A stretch of DNA of 64,000 nt from Heterostelium multicystogenum (GCA_003667245.1 RCNN01000042.1:60830-124829); one strand, 5' to 3'. Positions 38,990 through 51,516 are shown, counted from the stretch's first letter. Program-made: numbers and translations. The notes: generated from the sequence alone by a model not told the origin.

Positions 38990-41649
38990 ATGGCAGAACA
39001 AACAGATCCAGGACTTCCAACTCAAGCCATTTGGGACATTCCATTCGAAAACTTGGAATTCAAGGAAAGAATCGGAAAAGGTAGTTTTGGTTCAGTTTTT
39101 CGTGGACTTTACTTGGGCTTGGAAGTTGCAATCAAAAAAATTGAAAAGGCTGATGATCCAGAGTACTTGAAATATATTGATAGAGAGGTATCGATGTTAC
39201 AGTAAGTTTGGAATGCAAAAAAATAGAGTATGATGTTTTTATTAACCGCTCACTAAAAAAACCATCATTGTAGGAGTTTAAGACATCCTTTTATTGTACA
39301 GTTCTCCGGTATTTGTGTTCATTCTACAGGTTTATATATTATTACAGAGTTTGTGTCGGGTGGAGATGTGCGTCAATTGCTAAAGACAACACCACCAATC
39401 TCATGGGACAAAAGACTTTCGATTGCAACTGATTTGGCCAAAGTATTGGTATTTCTCCATGCCAAAAAAATTATTCATAGAGATTTGAAATCAAAGAATA
39501 TCCTTGTAAGTACTAAAGTAGGAAATCACCATGAACTTTGCTAATTAATTTACCACCAATTAGTTGGATGAATATCAAAGAATTAGATTGTGCGATTTTG
39601 GATTTGCTAGAATGAATGAACAAACAAAGAAAGCACGTCACATGACAATGTGTGGTACCGAAGGTTGGGTAGCACCAGAAATTTTGTTGGGTATGAGTTA
39701 CGATACCTCTTGTGATGTCTTCTCATATGGTGTGGTTTTGGCTGAGTTAATTACTGGTCGTAAACCAGGTGTGGATTTATGGCTACGTACACCAGAAACA
39801 TGTTTTGATATTGCTCCAGACGAATTGAAACAAAAAGCAATTCCAGGTTGTCCACCAAAGTAAGTCATCTTGCCAATAAGTAAGAACATTTCCCCAACGA
39901 TACTAATACACCCAATCAATAGATTAATTGATATCTGTCAAGAATGCTGTACCTATGAACCTTTGTCAAGACCAAAGTTTGAGGATATTTTATCTGCTTT
40001 GAAAACTATTGTAATACCTCCAACTCAAGAGTTGAAATCACCAGATGTAACACCTTCAATTCCTCCCACTATTACAGCCTCACAACCACAAACAAGTGTA
40101 TCTAATAATAATACAAACAACAATACAAATAATTTATCACTTTCACCAACAATAGCACAATCACGTCGCAACATATCCCAACACCGTAAATCACAAGAAA
40201 TCAACCAACCAATCAATGGCAATGCAGTAAATGATCCCCAAACTGCACAACAAAAAGAAGTCAAATTCAAAGCCGGTGAATCAGTAATTGGTGGAGGCTC
40301 TAACTGGCGTGTAGGTGCATTGAAGCCCCCTGGATACTATACATTGAAGCGAAAGAATACTGCTGGTGCTCAAACCGCCTTGATTAACCACTTGGTAAAG
40401 ATGGTTGAGCGTGCTACTAGTGATTACTGCTACGATACATCTTATATCCAAGACCTTCTTTTGACCTATCGATGTTTTGCAACACCAAATCAATTACTAG
40501 ACTTGTTAACTCAACGTTACCTATCTGCCTCGCCAGAAAATCATAGTGCCGATATGGCAAATTGGAAAAAAGTTCACCGTGTCATCCAACTCCGTGTAAT
40601 TATATTCTTTAAGCGTTGGATCGATTACTATCCCTCCGACTTTCAGGAAGGAGATTCTATGGTCGAAAAACTTTCTGAATTTGACCGTATTGTTGTGCAA
40701 AATTCATTGGCATCTCTTTCCCTAACATCGACAATCGGAGCTCCAACCGATTCCGAACCCAAGCTTGTTGCTGAGCTCACAAAGAAACGAAATGAGCTCT
40801 CTCAAGCTACACCACTCCCAGCCAACGCACAATTCCCTACAAGTATCATTCCACCACCTCCCCCATCTGGAAGTGAATACCTAGACATTGCTGACATAAG
40901 TGCTGTCGAGCTTGCAAGACAATTTACAATCATAAGTGGTCACAACTTTTATCAAATTCAACCACGTGAATATCTTGAAATCTGCTGGGAGCGTCTCTCA
41001 CAAGCACCATCTCCTTGGGTTGGAAGTGTTCTCCCCAATCGTCCAGGAGCCAATATTCACAACTTCCTTGATCACTATGATGACTTGGTCCGCTTTGTGT
41101 CAACAGAAATTGTCAAACACAACCAAGTTGCACGTCGTGCTGCCACCATTGAGCGATTTATTGAGACCGCCGACAAGTGTCTGGCACAGAGTGACTTCTC
41201 CAGTGTTTTCTGTATCATGCAAGGACTTTCTAACCCTTCTGTCGAGCGTCTGACTGAAACTTTCAAACAGCTCAACTCTAAAACCAATGCTATCTATGAA
41301 CAACTAAAGACATTCGTATCAAAAGATAATGACTACAAGAAGTACAGAGAAATACTTCAAGATGCACAAGCACCAACAATTCCACACATCCGATTATTAC
41401 TTGATGAATTATTCTTTATTGAAACATCCAGTCCAAAATTTGCTCCAAGGTGGTATTGTCAACTTTTTCCATTACAGACAACTCAGTAGAAAGATCCTTT
41501 TCACTCAACAACTTATCGCAAGTGGACTACATCAATTCCGTGCCGTTCCATCAATTCAAAAGGTTCTCTCAAAGCCTCAACAGGAATTATTTGATGACGA
41601 AGTTATTAGACACTACTCCTTAATTTGTGAACCACCTGTATCTTTATAA
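38990..41649 (+). CDS. gefX: TKL kinase-RasGEF fusion, GefX-like (frame break near 41447)
   Basis: One polypeptide with an N-terminal TKL kinase (IGKGSFGSVFRG, VAIKKIEK, HRDLKSKNIL, LCDFGFARM, CGTEGWVAPEILLG), an Asn/Ser/Gln-rich linker, a RasGEF N-terminal motif (LINHLVKMVERATSD) and a catalytic Cdc25-type RasGEF domain (AVELARQFTIISGHNFYQIQ, then HNQVARRAATIERFIETAD). This matches Dictyostelium GefX, a kinase joined to a Ras exchange factor, acting at membranes on Ras. Introns: about 39201-39273, 39507-39563, 39859-39921. The ATG is at 38990, in good A-rich context. At 41447-41448 one extra A shifts frame; past it the C-terminus reads NFFHYRQLSRKILFTQQL and ends at 41649. Confidence 0.9.
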
Positions 41650-42126
41650 ACAAATACCAATACCAACAACAACAATAAATCCAACAGCATAACAACCATA
41701 ATGATAACCCAATGTAACAGTATAGCTAAACAATCTATCGGCTAAGAAACAAAAAATATATATTAAATTAGTAACAAATAGATTCGTAAGTGTTGCATCC
41801 AACAAAAAGGAAATAGGAATAAGAGGTCCTTTAAATAAATATTTATTGAAAATGTTAAAAATAATGTGGTTTTTGGTCTACCATTTTCCAATTGACTTTC
41901 TTAGAATCAAATCAATTGATGCCTGGTTGGTTTTACCAAATACCACAACGATTTTATTTATTTAATCAAACGATTTTTTTTAAAATTTACTAAGATCATA
42001 GATATGTTTTATTCCTGGTTGATTTTTTCTGACCTAAAAGAATCAACTACAAGATATCTAGAGATTATCTTTTTTCTCCTCATTTCACAATTTATCCCAC
42101 TACTAAAAAAGTCAAATTATATAATT
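41650..42126. other. Intergenic spacer
   Basis: AT-rich, mostly non-coding. An in-frame ATG at 42004 would add 41 residues to the next protein, but those would put a second hydrophobic stretch before a good signal peptide. I take the stretch as leader and promoter. Confidence 0.45.
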
Positions 42127-42519
42127 ATGAAATACATATTTCTAACATTATTCATAGTTCTTTTTACCAGTACAATCAAAGCTTCAAATATCCAAGTTGA
42201 GGATATTTCTAAACCATCATTTTGCCCAACAGTAAAGAAGGAATGGGAATGTATACTAGCTGGTCAAGTTTGCATTTGGTCCAAAGGAAAATGTATTTCC
42301 AACCCATACTCTGCAACAGAAGAAGGATTCATTCCATCAAAGGAGTATGTTAGTTCACTTTTGGAAGGATTTACCTTGAATGATGAAAACACCGATGTCG
42401 CTGAAATGCTACAGAATAATGATTGGGCATGCAACATTCTTAAAACACCAGCAAAGTGTCTCATTGGAACTATGGCTGGTCATTGTTTGTGGTGGGGAGG
42501 AAAATGTCACACCCTTTAA
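42127..42519 (+). CDS. Small secreted protein with two similar Cys-rich modules
   Basis: Single exon. The signal peptide MKYIFLTLFIVLFTSTIKAS decides the start at 42127. The mature part has two modules that resemble each other: EWECILAGQVCIWSKGKC and, near the C-terminus, CLIGTMAGHCLWWGGKC. Each has a Cys, seven or eight residues, Cys-(I/L)-W, and a final GKC. The stretch between (about 60 residues) is acidic. An extracellular disulfide-stabilised protein is likely. No known family comes to mind. Confidence 0.72.
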   Translation: MKYIFLTLFIVLFTSTIKASNIQVEDISKPSFCPTVKKEWECILAGQVCIWSKGKCISNPYSATEEGFIPSKEYVSSLLEGFTLNDENTDVAEMLQNNDWACNILKTPAKCLIGTMAGHCLWWGGKCHTL

Positions 42520-42837
42520 CTTATTGTCTCACCGATCTTGGAGTCATCATCTCTTCAATATAGAGGTATCCTTGACATGATTTTTTGGTTTAAACAAAAC
42601 ACAAATAACTGGTTAGATCTAATCCGATTGACAATAAAAAATGAAGTTCCATCTGATAACTTAATGACTTATCCAGATCTTGTGATATTTTATTTCATCG
42701 AATTCGATCAAGGTCTGAATCTCCAGAATAAAAAAATAAATCAAAAAAATTAGATATTATCAAAAAAGTTTTTGAAGAGAACCTTTAAAAAAGAATTTTT
42801 TAATCTAATAAATTTAAATAGAGGTAATTATTTAGTA

Positions 42838-44636
42838 ATGAGTAGTGTACAAATAGAGTTAAAATTTACTGGACATGCTTTGGCCAACAAAGATTTATTG
42901 TCAAAATCAGGTATGAACCCGTATATATATTTATACTTTTTTATAAAGTATTTATAAAATATTCTATTTTAGATCCACAAGTATTTGTGTTCCAAAGAAT
43001 TGGTGAAGGAGAAAATGTTTATCAAGGATGTACTGAGAAAATAAAAAATAACAACAACCCAACATTCTTACATTCTGTTAAGATTGACTACTTCTTTGAG
43101 GTTTGTCAATCAATCTCTATCTTGGTTGTTGACATCGATGGAGGTTCATCAAAGAAAGCCTACAAAGATTTCTTATCCTCCGATATCATTGGTAGTACTG
43201 TAGGTTTTAAAATATATAAAAGTGAAGTTTACTTTATTAATATTATTTTATGAAGAAATTCAATCTGAGTCGCCTACTTACTCAACCTGGATTGAAAGCT
43301 GTCTATGAATTAAATACACCAAAAGAAAGTTTTGCTGGTAGTATCATTGTTAGTGCAGAGTACATCAACAAGTCAACATTAAAATCCTACTTTACTATGG
43401 TTGGTTCTAATTTCGATAAGAAGGATGTTTTTGGAAAGTCTGATCCATATTACAAGGTACTCAAGTTGAATCAAGATGGAACTCATACCGAGGTCTACAA
43501 GAGTGAAGTTATAAAGGAAACTCTTAATCCAGTTTGGAAAGAAGAATCCATTTGGATGGATGATCTCTGTAATTCAGATCCTAACAGACCACTTCGATTC
43601 CAATTCTTTGACTGGGATCGTGTTGGTGATCATGATTTGATTGGTCAATTCGATACCACTTGGAATACTATTTTATCACCATTCACATTTGCATTGATCA
43701 ATCCAAAGAAGGTCTCGAAATCAGGTTACACCAATAGTGGAACAGTTAGATTTGAGAATCCTATAACTATTCATAAGTTCAATATGCTTCAGTTTTTGCA
43801 AGGTGGAATGGAGATGAATGTTATGTTTGCCATCGATTGTACTTTCTCGAATGGCGAAATCCACCATGAAGGATCATTGCACCATTTGAAAGAGGGCCAC
43901 CTCAACCAATATGAAAAATCATTGATCGAGCTTGGAGATGTTTTGTGCCCATATGCCAAAAATAATCAAGTTTATATGTATGGATATGGTGCTAGACTTC
44001 CAATTAATTTATACAAAAGAGAGTTTTACGACCAAGTTGATCACTGCTTTACTTTCAATCGAACTGGAAACCCATGTCCAATTGGAACTGAACAACTACT
44101 TGAATACTACAGAAAGAACATTGGACAATATTATTTTGATGGACCAACATACTTTGCTCCAATGATTAAACATGCAGCAAGATATGTAAAGGATTCCACA
44201 CAAACAAATCAAAAATATATGGTTTTGGTAATAATTACAGATGGTGACATCACTGATATGGAAGAAACTAAACAGGCAATTGCTCAAGTTTCTAATCTTC
44301 CACTTTCCATTGTGATGTAAGTAATTTTAAATCCAAATTAATGATATTACAAAATAATCTAATTGAATTGAATTCAATTATAGTGTCGGTGTGGGAAGTG
44401 AAAGTTTCAAATTGATGAAAGAATTGGATGCTGATAAAAATCCAATTTATTCAAAGGAAACCAATACTCCAGTAAGAGATATCGTTCAATTTGTACCATT
44501 GGAGAAAGTACTGGAATCTGGAAACATTGCAAAGTCAATTCTTAAAGAAATACCAAATCAATTAGTCACACATTTTAGATTGGCAAACATTGTACCAAAT
44601 CCACCATCTGTATTTGTATCTCCACAATTACATTAA
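42838..44636 (+). CDS. Copine (two C2 domains plus copine/vWA-like domain)
   Basis: Calcium-dependent membrane-binding protein. The start MSSVQIELKFTGHALANKDL opens C2A. C2B has FDKKDVFGKSDPYYKV, LNPVWKEESI and FFDWDRVGDHDLIGQF with the expected calcium-binding Asp residues. The copine domain begins MFAIDCTFSNGE (MIDAS-like), has PTYFAPMIKHAARYV and VLVIITDGDITDMEET, and ends FRLANIVPNPPSVFVSP. Introns are about 42912-42972, 43200-43256 (GTAGGT donor) and 44318-44382, all frame-preserving. Typical length for dictyostelid copines, which act in cytokinesis, contractile vacuole work and development. Confidence 0.93.
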
Positions 44637-44702
44637 ATTGGTGAAACGGAGAAAGATAATTTTTGAATCTACCAAATAAAATAACTATCACAATTCTATT
44701 AT

Positions 44703-46440
44703 TTATTGGTCCTCTTCTATTTCTTCGTCATCCTCTCCAAATACCATTCCTTCTTCTTCGACCAAATTCTCATAAGCTTCGAGTGGCCATTCAATGTCGG
44801 ATTTGTTGATGTTTATATCCATAAGGATCTTTGTGAGTGACTTTAGTTTCTTTTTGTTTGCATATTGGAGCCAAACACAATAGTCATCGATATAAAGACG
44901 ATTGAGGTAGTACTTGTATTCATGTGATTCCAATGATTTACGGATAGCTAAAAGACATTTCAATATACAACGCTTTCCTAGTTGGAAAATGATTTTGGTA
45001 TCATTCAACACTCTTTCTGACAAAGTCCAACTTCTATAAAGAGGATAGGCAAAAGAACGTCTGTAACATGCAATTAGCACTGCTTTCAGTGATGTGAAAC
45101 TGACAAGAGAAGATAAAGTTGGGCTGACTTTGGTAATAGTCCATGCCGATTCGATATTGCTATCATCACCATAGTTGGAGCGAACATTGTAAGCATATGA
45201 AAACATCAAGTCTACCAATCCCATAAGCAAAGATTTTTCTTGTTCGTCATCAACAATATACTCTCTGTTTGGAAGATTTTTCATGATATCACGCTCTTCA
45301 TCGGTAAAGGTGACAACCTTCTTAAGTTGATTGAGATTATCATAGTCACGTTGACGACTTTGCTGTCTCTCCTCGTTTCCAACGATTTCAATCTTTTTCT
45401 GCAGTGAAGAGTTGATTTGTTCAGAAATTTCATTGGAAATACCACTCTCTACAAACTCTGTTTCATTTGTGAGTTCATCAAACTCTTCTAAATTAGACGG
45501 ATTATATTCTCTCTTTTCATTTGTAGGAAGTTCCAACTGTGACTCTTTTTCTGTTTCAACTTTAAATGATTCTTTTAATTGAATTTTCTTTTCCATTGCC
45601 AATTCCCAATACGCTTTAAAATGTAATAGCTCTTCGATATTTTCCTTAAAATAATAGTTTTCCCTATATTTATTTAACCTGTTAGCAAATCAATCCAATA
45701 TATTTTATATTATTATAGTTACATATATCTATCAGGATCGAACTTTAAATTCTCTAATTGAGTTCTAACAATGGTTCTTTCTTCCTTGGAGATCTCATCG
45801 ATGTTTGGTATATCAATAATCTCTGTAATTTCTGACTGCAAATCTACAAAGAATCCAACATATCTGTTATTGAATCCATAGTGTGGTTTATTCTTTATCT
45901 CATCGAGCTAATCTTTATATTAGTGTTGTTTTGTTGGTCAAATGAAATAAATTAATTTAGATATACAAACACTAATTGTTTCTGATATTTTCTGTTCGAA
46001 TTCCCATTCTTCACCAGCATCATCTCTATTATAATTTAATTCATCATCTTCGTCATCACTATCCATATCTTCATCTTGATCAATGTTGTCTGGCTCGATT
46101 GTAGCTACATCATTCAGTACTTCAATCCTATTTCCTGATGGTTTCTTCTTATCCAACAGCTTAGTGATCATATCAAGATCGGAAAAGTGTTGACTGGGTA
46201 CAGCCTTTGGTAAATGGAATGTAAATTCCTGGCTATCTAAGTTGTAGCTGGCCTTTTCTTTTCCATTCTCAATAATAGAGTGAGAGAATGTCAATCTAAG
46301 AAAATAAGGCTTACAATAGAACTTGAAAACATTGTCCATCAAGTAAAAGTCAGCTTCATTTGCCTTGATATAGGGTGTTCTAGCAACCACTATGATATAG
46401 TCATTGTTTTGCTCTACTGTGAATCTAGGTACAATCATTC
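44703..46440 (-). CDS. SHQ1: SHQ1, H/ACA snoRNP assembly factor
   Basis: Chaperone that holds dyskerin/Cbf5 during H/ACA RNP assembly. The N-terminal CS-like domain starts MIVPRFTVEQNNDYIIVVAR at 46440 and holds YCKPYFLRLTFSHSI. A linker exon gives YVGFFVDLQSEITEIIDIPN and LKFDPD. The C-terminal SHQ1 domain has NIESAWTITKVSPTLSSL, VLIACYRRSFAYPLYRSW and YYLNRLYIDDYCVWLQ. Acidic tails follow both domains. Introns are about 45908-45974 and 45679-45722. A shorter in-frame ATG at 45596 is inside the protein and is not the start. Confidence 0.9.
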
Positions 46441-46616
46441 TCTGTTTTAAAATAAATACATACAACAAAATATAAAGATAGCGACAATCTTTGGAAACAC
46501 ATAAAGATTACTCGTTTCTTTCGTTTTTTAAAATAAATCTTTTTCATATTTATTTTTCAAATTGCTTTTGAAAGCAAGAAAAGAATCAGTTGGGAGTTGC
46601 AAACTATTATATTAAA

Positions 46617-47588
46617 ATGTTTAGATCACTCGTTGTTTTAAATAGAAAACTACTGGCTGGCTCTGCTCCTACCAGATATGCTTTAGCATCGTCGTCATTA
46701 GTTTCAATTAGATTCTTTTCAAACAGAAATGAGCATGTCAAAAAGCATGCTAGTGATGCTGATGAAATCTTAAAGAGCCAGAAACAGGAACAGCATCAAC
46801 TAAAGCAACAGCTGCTACAGAGTGATCCAAGTATCAAAGTCGATGAAGCACTGCTCAAATATGAACCATCAATAAAGAACATTATGAAGCTGGAAGAATT
46901 GACAGATCCAGCCAAGCAGAAATGGTATCTCAAACTTATGTTTCTATATACTAAAGATACCCTATCATTGAATATTTCCCACTCGATCTACGATACTATT
47001 GCTCATCATACATCCAATCCAGCATTATATAAAAGTAAATAGTCTCCTCTTTCATGTAAAATATACCAAATATTAAGTGATTGCCACTTCTAGGTGTTGG
47101 ATTACCACTTACGGTTCGAAGCTGGTTTGCAATGACATTGTTACACATGTGGATGGTATTTGTACGTTTACGTAAAGATGGAAAGTTTGCAAACAAACTG
47201 TCAACCGATATCTATGATAGATTTTGGGAGGATCTTGAAAGTAGAATAGTTAGAGGAGGTGTAAGTAGAGCATTGTGAGAGCTGTAGAGTGTGTTTATTC
47301 ATCTAAAACTTTAATAAATAGATCCAACACAAATTCGCTGCCAAGTACCAGAAGGAATTCTACAACAACTATTTGGGATCAGTCGTATCCTATGACGAAG
47401 GTTTGTTTGATGATGTTATTCTTGCCGATGCGCTCTGGAGAAATCTTGTTGCAATGAATGAAAACACTACATTGGCACAGCTCGACACCATGGTTAAATA
47501 TATCAGAATGCAATTAAACAAATTAGATAATAATCCAAATGTCAGCAGTAGAGGTGACATTAAATTTGATGATATTACAACCATATAA
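46617..47588 (+). CDS. UQCC1: UQCC1/CBP3, cytochrome b assembly chaperone
   Basis: Mitochondrial chaperone that stabilises newly made cytochrome b for complex III. The Arg/Ser-rich leader starting MFRSLVVLNRKLLAG fits import and sets the start at 46617. The ubiquinol-cytochrome c chaperone domain spans three exons: HSIYDTIAHHTSNPALY, then LPLTVRSWFAMTLLHMWMVF and DIYDRFWEDLESRI, then FYNNYFGSVVSYDEGLFDD and DALWRNLVAMNE. Introns are about 47038-47093 and 47262-47322. Frame intact. It diverges from SHQ1. Confidence 0.87.
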
Positions 47589-47662
47589 TAAACGATATTT
47601 GTATAAGCAATTCTAATGACTACAAGAGGATTTGATTTATTTTGTTAATATTTGAAGCAAAT

Positions 47663-48928
47663 TTACTTTGATTCAGAAGTAACCTTGTGCATGGCTTTTG
47701 GCCAAGTATTCGACGTTACGGGAGTTGATACCGGCAATAGAGATACGACCGTTTCTGGTCAAATAGATGTGGAATTCAGAAGCTAAACGATCGACTTGCT
47801 CTGGGGTGAGACCAGTGTAGCAGAACATACCGATTTGGTTGGTAATGTGGCTCCAATCACGTGTTGAACCGTGTTGCTTCAAGTATTTAACTAATTGTTC
47901 TCTCATGTTGATGATACGATCGGCCATTAACTTGACTTCTGAACGCCATTCATTGGTCAAATCCTTGTTGGAAAGAATGGTTGAGACCAAACGAGCACCG
48001 TATACTGGTGGATTGGAGTACATTGGACGAATCAAAATCTTCAATTGTGACTCAATATTGCTGGCTTCCTCTGGAGTGGAGGCGATCAAAGAAAAGGCAC
48101 CAATACGCTCTCCGTATAGACCAAAGTTCTTGGCGAATGATTGGCAAAGAGCAATTTCATGTCCATCCTTTACGAATAATCTGATTGGTTCGGCGTCTTT
48201 CTCTGGTGAACCTGAAGCAAAAACCTTGGTAGGCAAAATCAAAGAGTACAAAGTGTTGCTTCTCCTTGCAGAGAGTGGATAGCTTTTGCCATTGCTCCAT
48301 GGATGGGTCGACACCAGTTGGGTTGTGAGCACAGGCGTGCAACAAAATGACAGATCCGTTTGGTGCAGCTTGGATATCCTTGTACATACCTTCAAAGTTC
48401 AATCCACAGTTTGATGGGTTGTAGTAGGTATAGGATTTAACTGGGACACCACTATCGGCAAAGATGACATTGTGATTACCCCATGTTGGGTTTGGAACGT
48501 AAGCAGTAACTCCTGGGAGGAAACGAGCGATAAACTCGGCGGCGATACGGAGAGCACCAGTACCTGAGATGGCTTGGACAGTGACAACACGCTTCTCCTT
48601 CAATGGAGCAGAGTCTTCACCAAGGGCCAATTGAGCAGAGAGTTGGTTGAATGAGGCAACACCGGCAATTGGTGCATATTCGTGGTCAACACCGGCTTCA
48701 TAAATCTTTTTGTCGGCCTTCTTTACACAGTCCAAAACGAATGGCTTACCATTCTCATCACGGTAGGCACCAACACCCAAGTTGATCTTTGATGGTGATT
48801 GGTCCTTGTTGAAAGCAACACTGACACCCAAAATTGGATCTTCTGGACCCTTTTGTACCTTAGACCATCTACTGGTTGAGTAATATCTAAAGATTGGTGT
48901 GAAAAACTCTGTTGGTTCTTGACAACAT
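47663..48928 (-). CDS. Mitochondrial aspartate aminotransferase, three one-base insertions
   Basis: PLP enzyme interconverting aspartate/2-oxoglutarate and oxaloacetate/glutamate. Family motifs are [53 protein letters not shown] and [16 protein letters not shown], which includes the Schiff-base lysine. The ATG at 48928 starts a presequence-like MLSRTNRVF leader. Three homopolymer runs each carry one base too many: 48901-48906, about 48218-48224 and 47696-47700. The last hides the true end, which reads [10 protein letters not shown] and stops at 47663. Such a conserved enzyme is unlikely to be dead, so these look like sequence errors. Confidence 0.9.
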
Positions 48929-49321
48929 TTTTATAATCAGATAATGAAGGAATGAAAACAATAATAAACAACTAACTAAAATATGTAACTATGGATTATA
49001 TATTACAATGAAATTTACAAACAAATAAAAATGAATGTGAAAGTGATGTTAGTTTTTAGTTTTTTTTATAATTTATTTTGATTATTTTTTTTTGATAATT
49101 TTTTTGATGAATTTTTGAGCAGTATTTTGTCATCATTGTCTAAAAAAGGTCAGACATTGTTTTGACAAGAAAACTATCACCATCTGATGTAAAACGACAA
49201 ACAGATTCGCCTATACGATACGAGCTTTCTGTCATATGCATTTGCTACTTATATTCGGGGATTTAATAAAATATTAATAAAGAATAAGTGAAAATGAATG
49301 AAATTTATTGTTACAATAGAA
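48929..49321. other. Intergenic spacer
   Basis: AT-rich spacer between two minus-strand genes, holding the AAT promoter and the 3' end of the phosphatase gene. T-runs at 49054-49120. No gene visible. Confidence 0.5.
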
Positions 49322-51277
49322 TTACGACTGATTTACAGTGCCACTATCAAATATTTGGTTGTCAGTATTCAGTGCTTTATATGTTATTTGATTAGGTGTG
49401 ATATCGACTCTTAATATATAACTGTGGTTGTTGGGAGTATTCTGTTAGAAATGTTGGACTTCATTTAGTTTCCATGGATTACTTACTTATCACTAGATGT
49501 AAAAGCTTGGTACCATCTTAATCCAGCAGGCAAAGTTCTGGAATGTACTCCCCAATTTCCATCACCCATGTAAACTGTTCCATTTGTTTTACCATTGCTA
49601 GTTTCAGCAATCTGGTCTCCGTACAATGGCAAAGATCGCTTGTACGCATGACTAGAAAGGAAACAATTAGTATTACTTGATTAGCAGCAGATTTAGCTTT
49701 TACATACTCATGATTTTCAAATGATATTTGGAACTTATACTTATCGAAAATGGGAACAAAATTGTTACGAATGTCAACACTGTATTTTGTGGTGTATGCT
49801 CTAAATGTAGGATAGGCAGGCACATGGTAAATTGCGAATTTGTAGAGTGCATTCTGGTATTGTTTATCGAGAGCATTGGAAATATACGCACTTTGCTTTT
49901 GGAGTGTTGAGTCTTTAACATGACCACTGTCTAAACGCATGATGATGGTTCCATTTGGTCCACCTATATTGATTGCTCCATAAGACTCACGTTCGTCGAC
50001 ATTTAATCCTGGATCACTTTGTTTTGTCATTTGTGGAAATAACGTAGATAGAAAGGAATTCGATCTCTTGAAGCCGCGTAGTCCCCAATTACCTCATGAT
50101 TACCAATGGTACTAACAATTGGGATAGTATTGCCCTCTGGAGTAACCATAACTCTTTGCCAAGTTTCCAACCATTTATCAACAATTCTATAAACAGCTAT
50201 ATTGTGCACGATCATATGCTAAATCTCCACCAACCATTGCAAACATTGGAGATTGTTGAGCGGCAATCTTTGAAATTGATTCTGCGGTTTCAGTTGTATC
50301 TACATCACCACCAACCACAAACGTATAGTTAGCCATGGGATCGTCCGACTGTGTTCTGAATTTTCGCTCCTCACTCCAACCATAGCGATCAGAACCACAT
50401 GAGAAATAGTATGTTGTGTTTGGTATTAGATTAGTAAGATGAACCCAATGAATAAATCTTGCCACTTCGAGGTGTGGCATTGTATATTGCAGTCCTGTTT
50501 CTGTTAAGAAAGAAGTTGAATTCTGTCCAACAAAAGGTTTTGTGTCGTAGTGGCATTGCGTAGATGGGGCTGATTGAGAAGTATGATAGTTTACAATGAT
50601 GGAGTTCGAAGGATTTTCATTAAGGGTTAAATATACAAAGCAGGGTGCACCATCAGCACATGTTGGGGACATGAATCTTCGCATTAATCTAGTATTGACA
50701 AGTTTCAAATTATTTTCACAAACACCCCAAAGAGCCAAGTTTAAGACCAAGACTATAATAATAATACCAAAGAATCCGGGGATCCAGAAGAGAGTCTTAT
50801 GTTGAAGTTTCCACCATAAACGTTTGGTCCATCTAGCAGCAGGGTTTCTTGGATTTTTACTGAGTGTTGAAGCGACAATAGCAGTGTTGGTTGGTGTTAT
50901 GTAGGTTAGCCAATAGGTACATCCAAGAAGTGTCATTAAATTACTCCAGCTGAAATTGGGAGCTTGTCAAACATAACCAAAACCAATAATGTCAACTCGA
51001 CAAAAACAGTGGCCATAGTTGCAAAAACAACTAAAATGCACCATCTTTTTCGATCTATAAACTCCAGATAGAGCAAATCCGATTGTGAACCAGTGTATTT
51101 AGAGTCACCATCATTTCTATCACTACTTATGCTTTCTAGAATATTTTCAGTGCCAATACTTCCAACAGATTTTCTTGTTAACAAATACAATATCAGAAGA
51201 GTGATTAGCCATATAAACACAAAACCAGCACTAACTACACCCACAGCTAAGAGTGCTTTTTCTTCTACACTTAGCAT
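49322..51277 (-). CDS. Membrane-anchored purple acid phosphatase-like protein, three frame breaks
   Basis: An N-terminal membrane part with several hydrophobic helices (FIWLITLLILYLLTR, WCILVVFATMATVFVEL, FWIPGFFGIIIIVLVLNLAL) is followed by a metallophosphoesterase of the purple-acid-phosphatase type. Metal-site motifs in order: VVGGDVD, GGDLAYD, GNHE, HVPAYPT and, across an intron, ENHDHAYKR. Then come MGDGNWGV and a C-terminal strand (HSYILRVDITPNQITYKAL) ending at 49322. The catalytic part is probably extracellular or luminal. Introns are about 49652-49708 and 49441-49491. Frame breaks: near 50940-50950 (one base missing), about 50190 (one extra T), about 50036 (one base missing). Confidence 0.82.
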
Positions 51278-51296
51278 TTAAATATTTGAATAATTA

Positions 51297-51341
51297 TAAT
51301 ACTAATACTAATAATAGTAATAATAATAATAATAATAATAG
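51297..51341. repeat. (TAA/TAG)n microsatellite
   Basis: A run of ACT AAT and then TAA triplets just upstream of the phosphatase start codon, in its leader or promoter. Similar triplet runs precede MED4. Nothing else in this spacer. Confidence 0.8.
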
Positions 51342-51516
51342 TTTTACAAATTAGTTTAAATTAACAACCTTTCAATTGCTTTGTATTTTTAGATTCAGAT
51401 TTTCAGATCAAAAGGTGAAAAATAAACAATTATAATTCAATGAAAAATAAAAAAAATCGTTATTGTATAAATAAAAGGGTAATAATTTATTTATTGTAAG
51501 GTAAGGTTGGGGTTAT

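Noticed and set aside
42004..42126. Upstream in-frame ATG for the Cys-rich secreted protein
   Set aside because: It would add a second hydrophobic stretch ahead of a good signal peptide; the ATG at 42127 is better.
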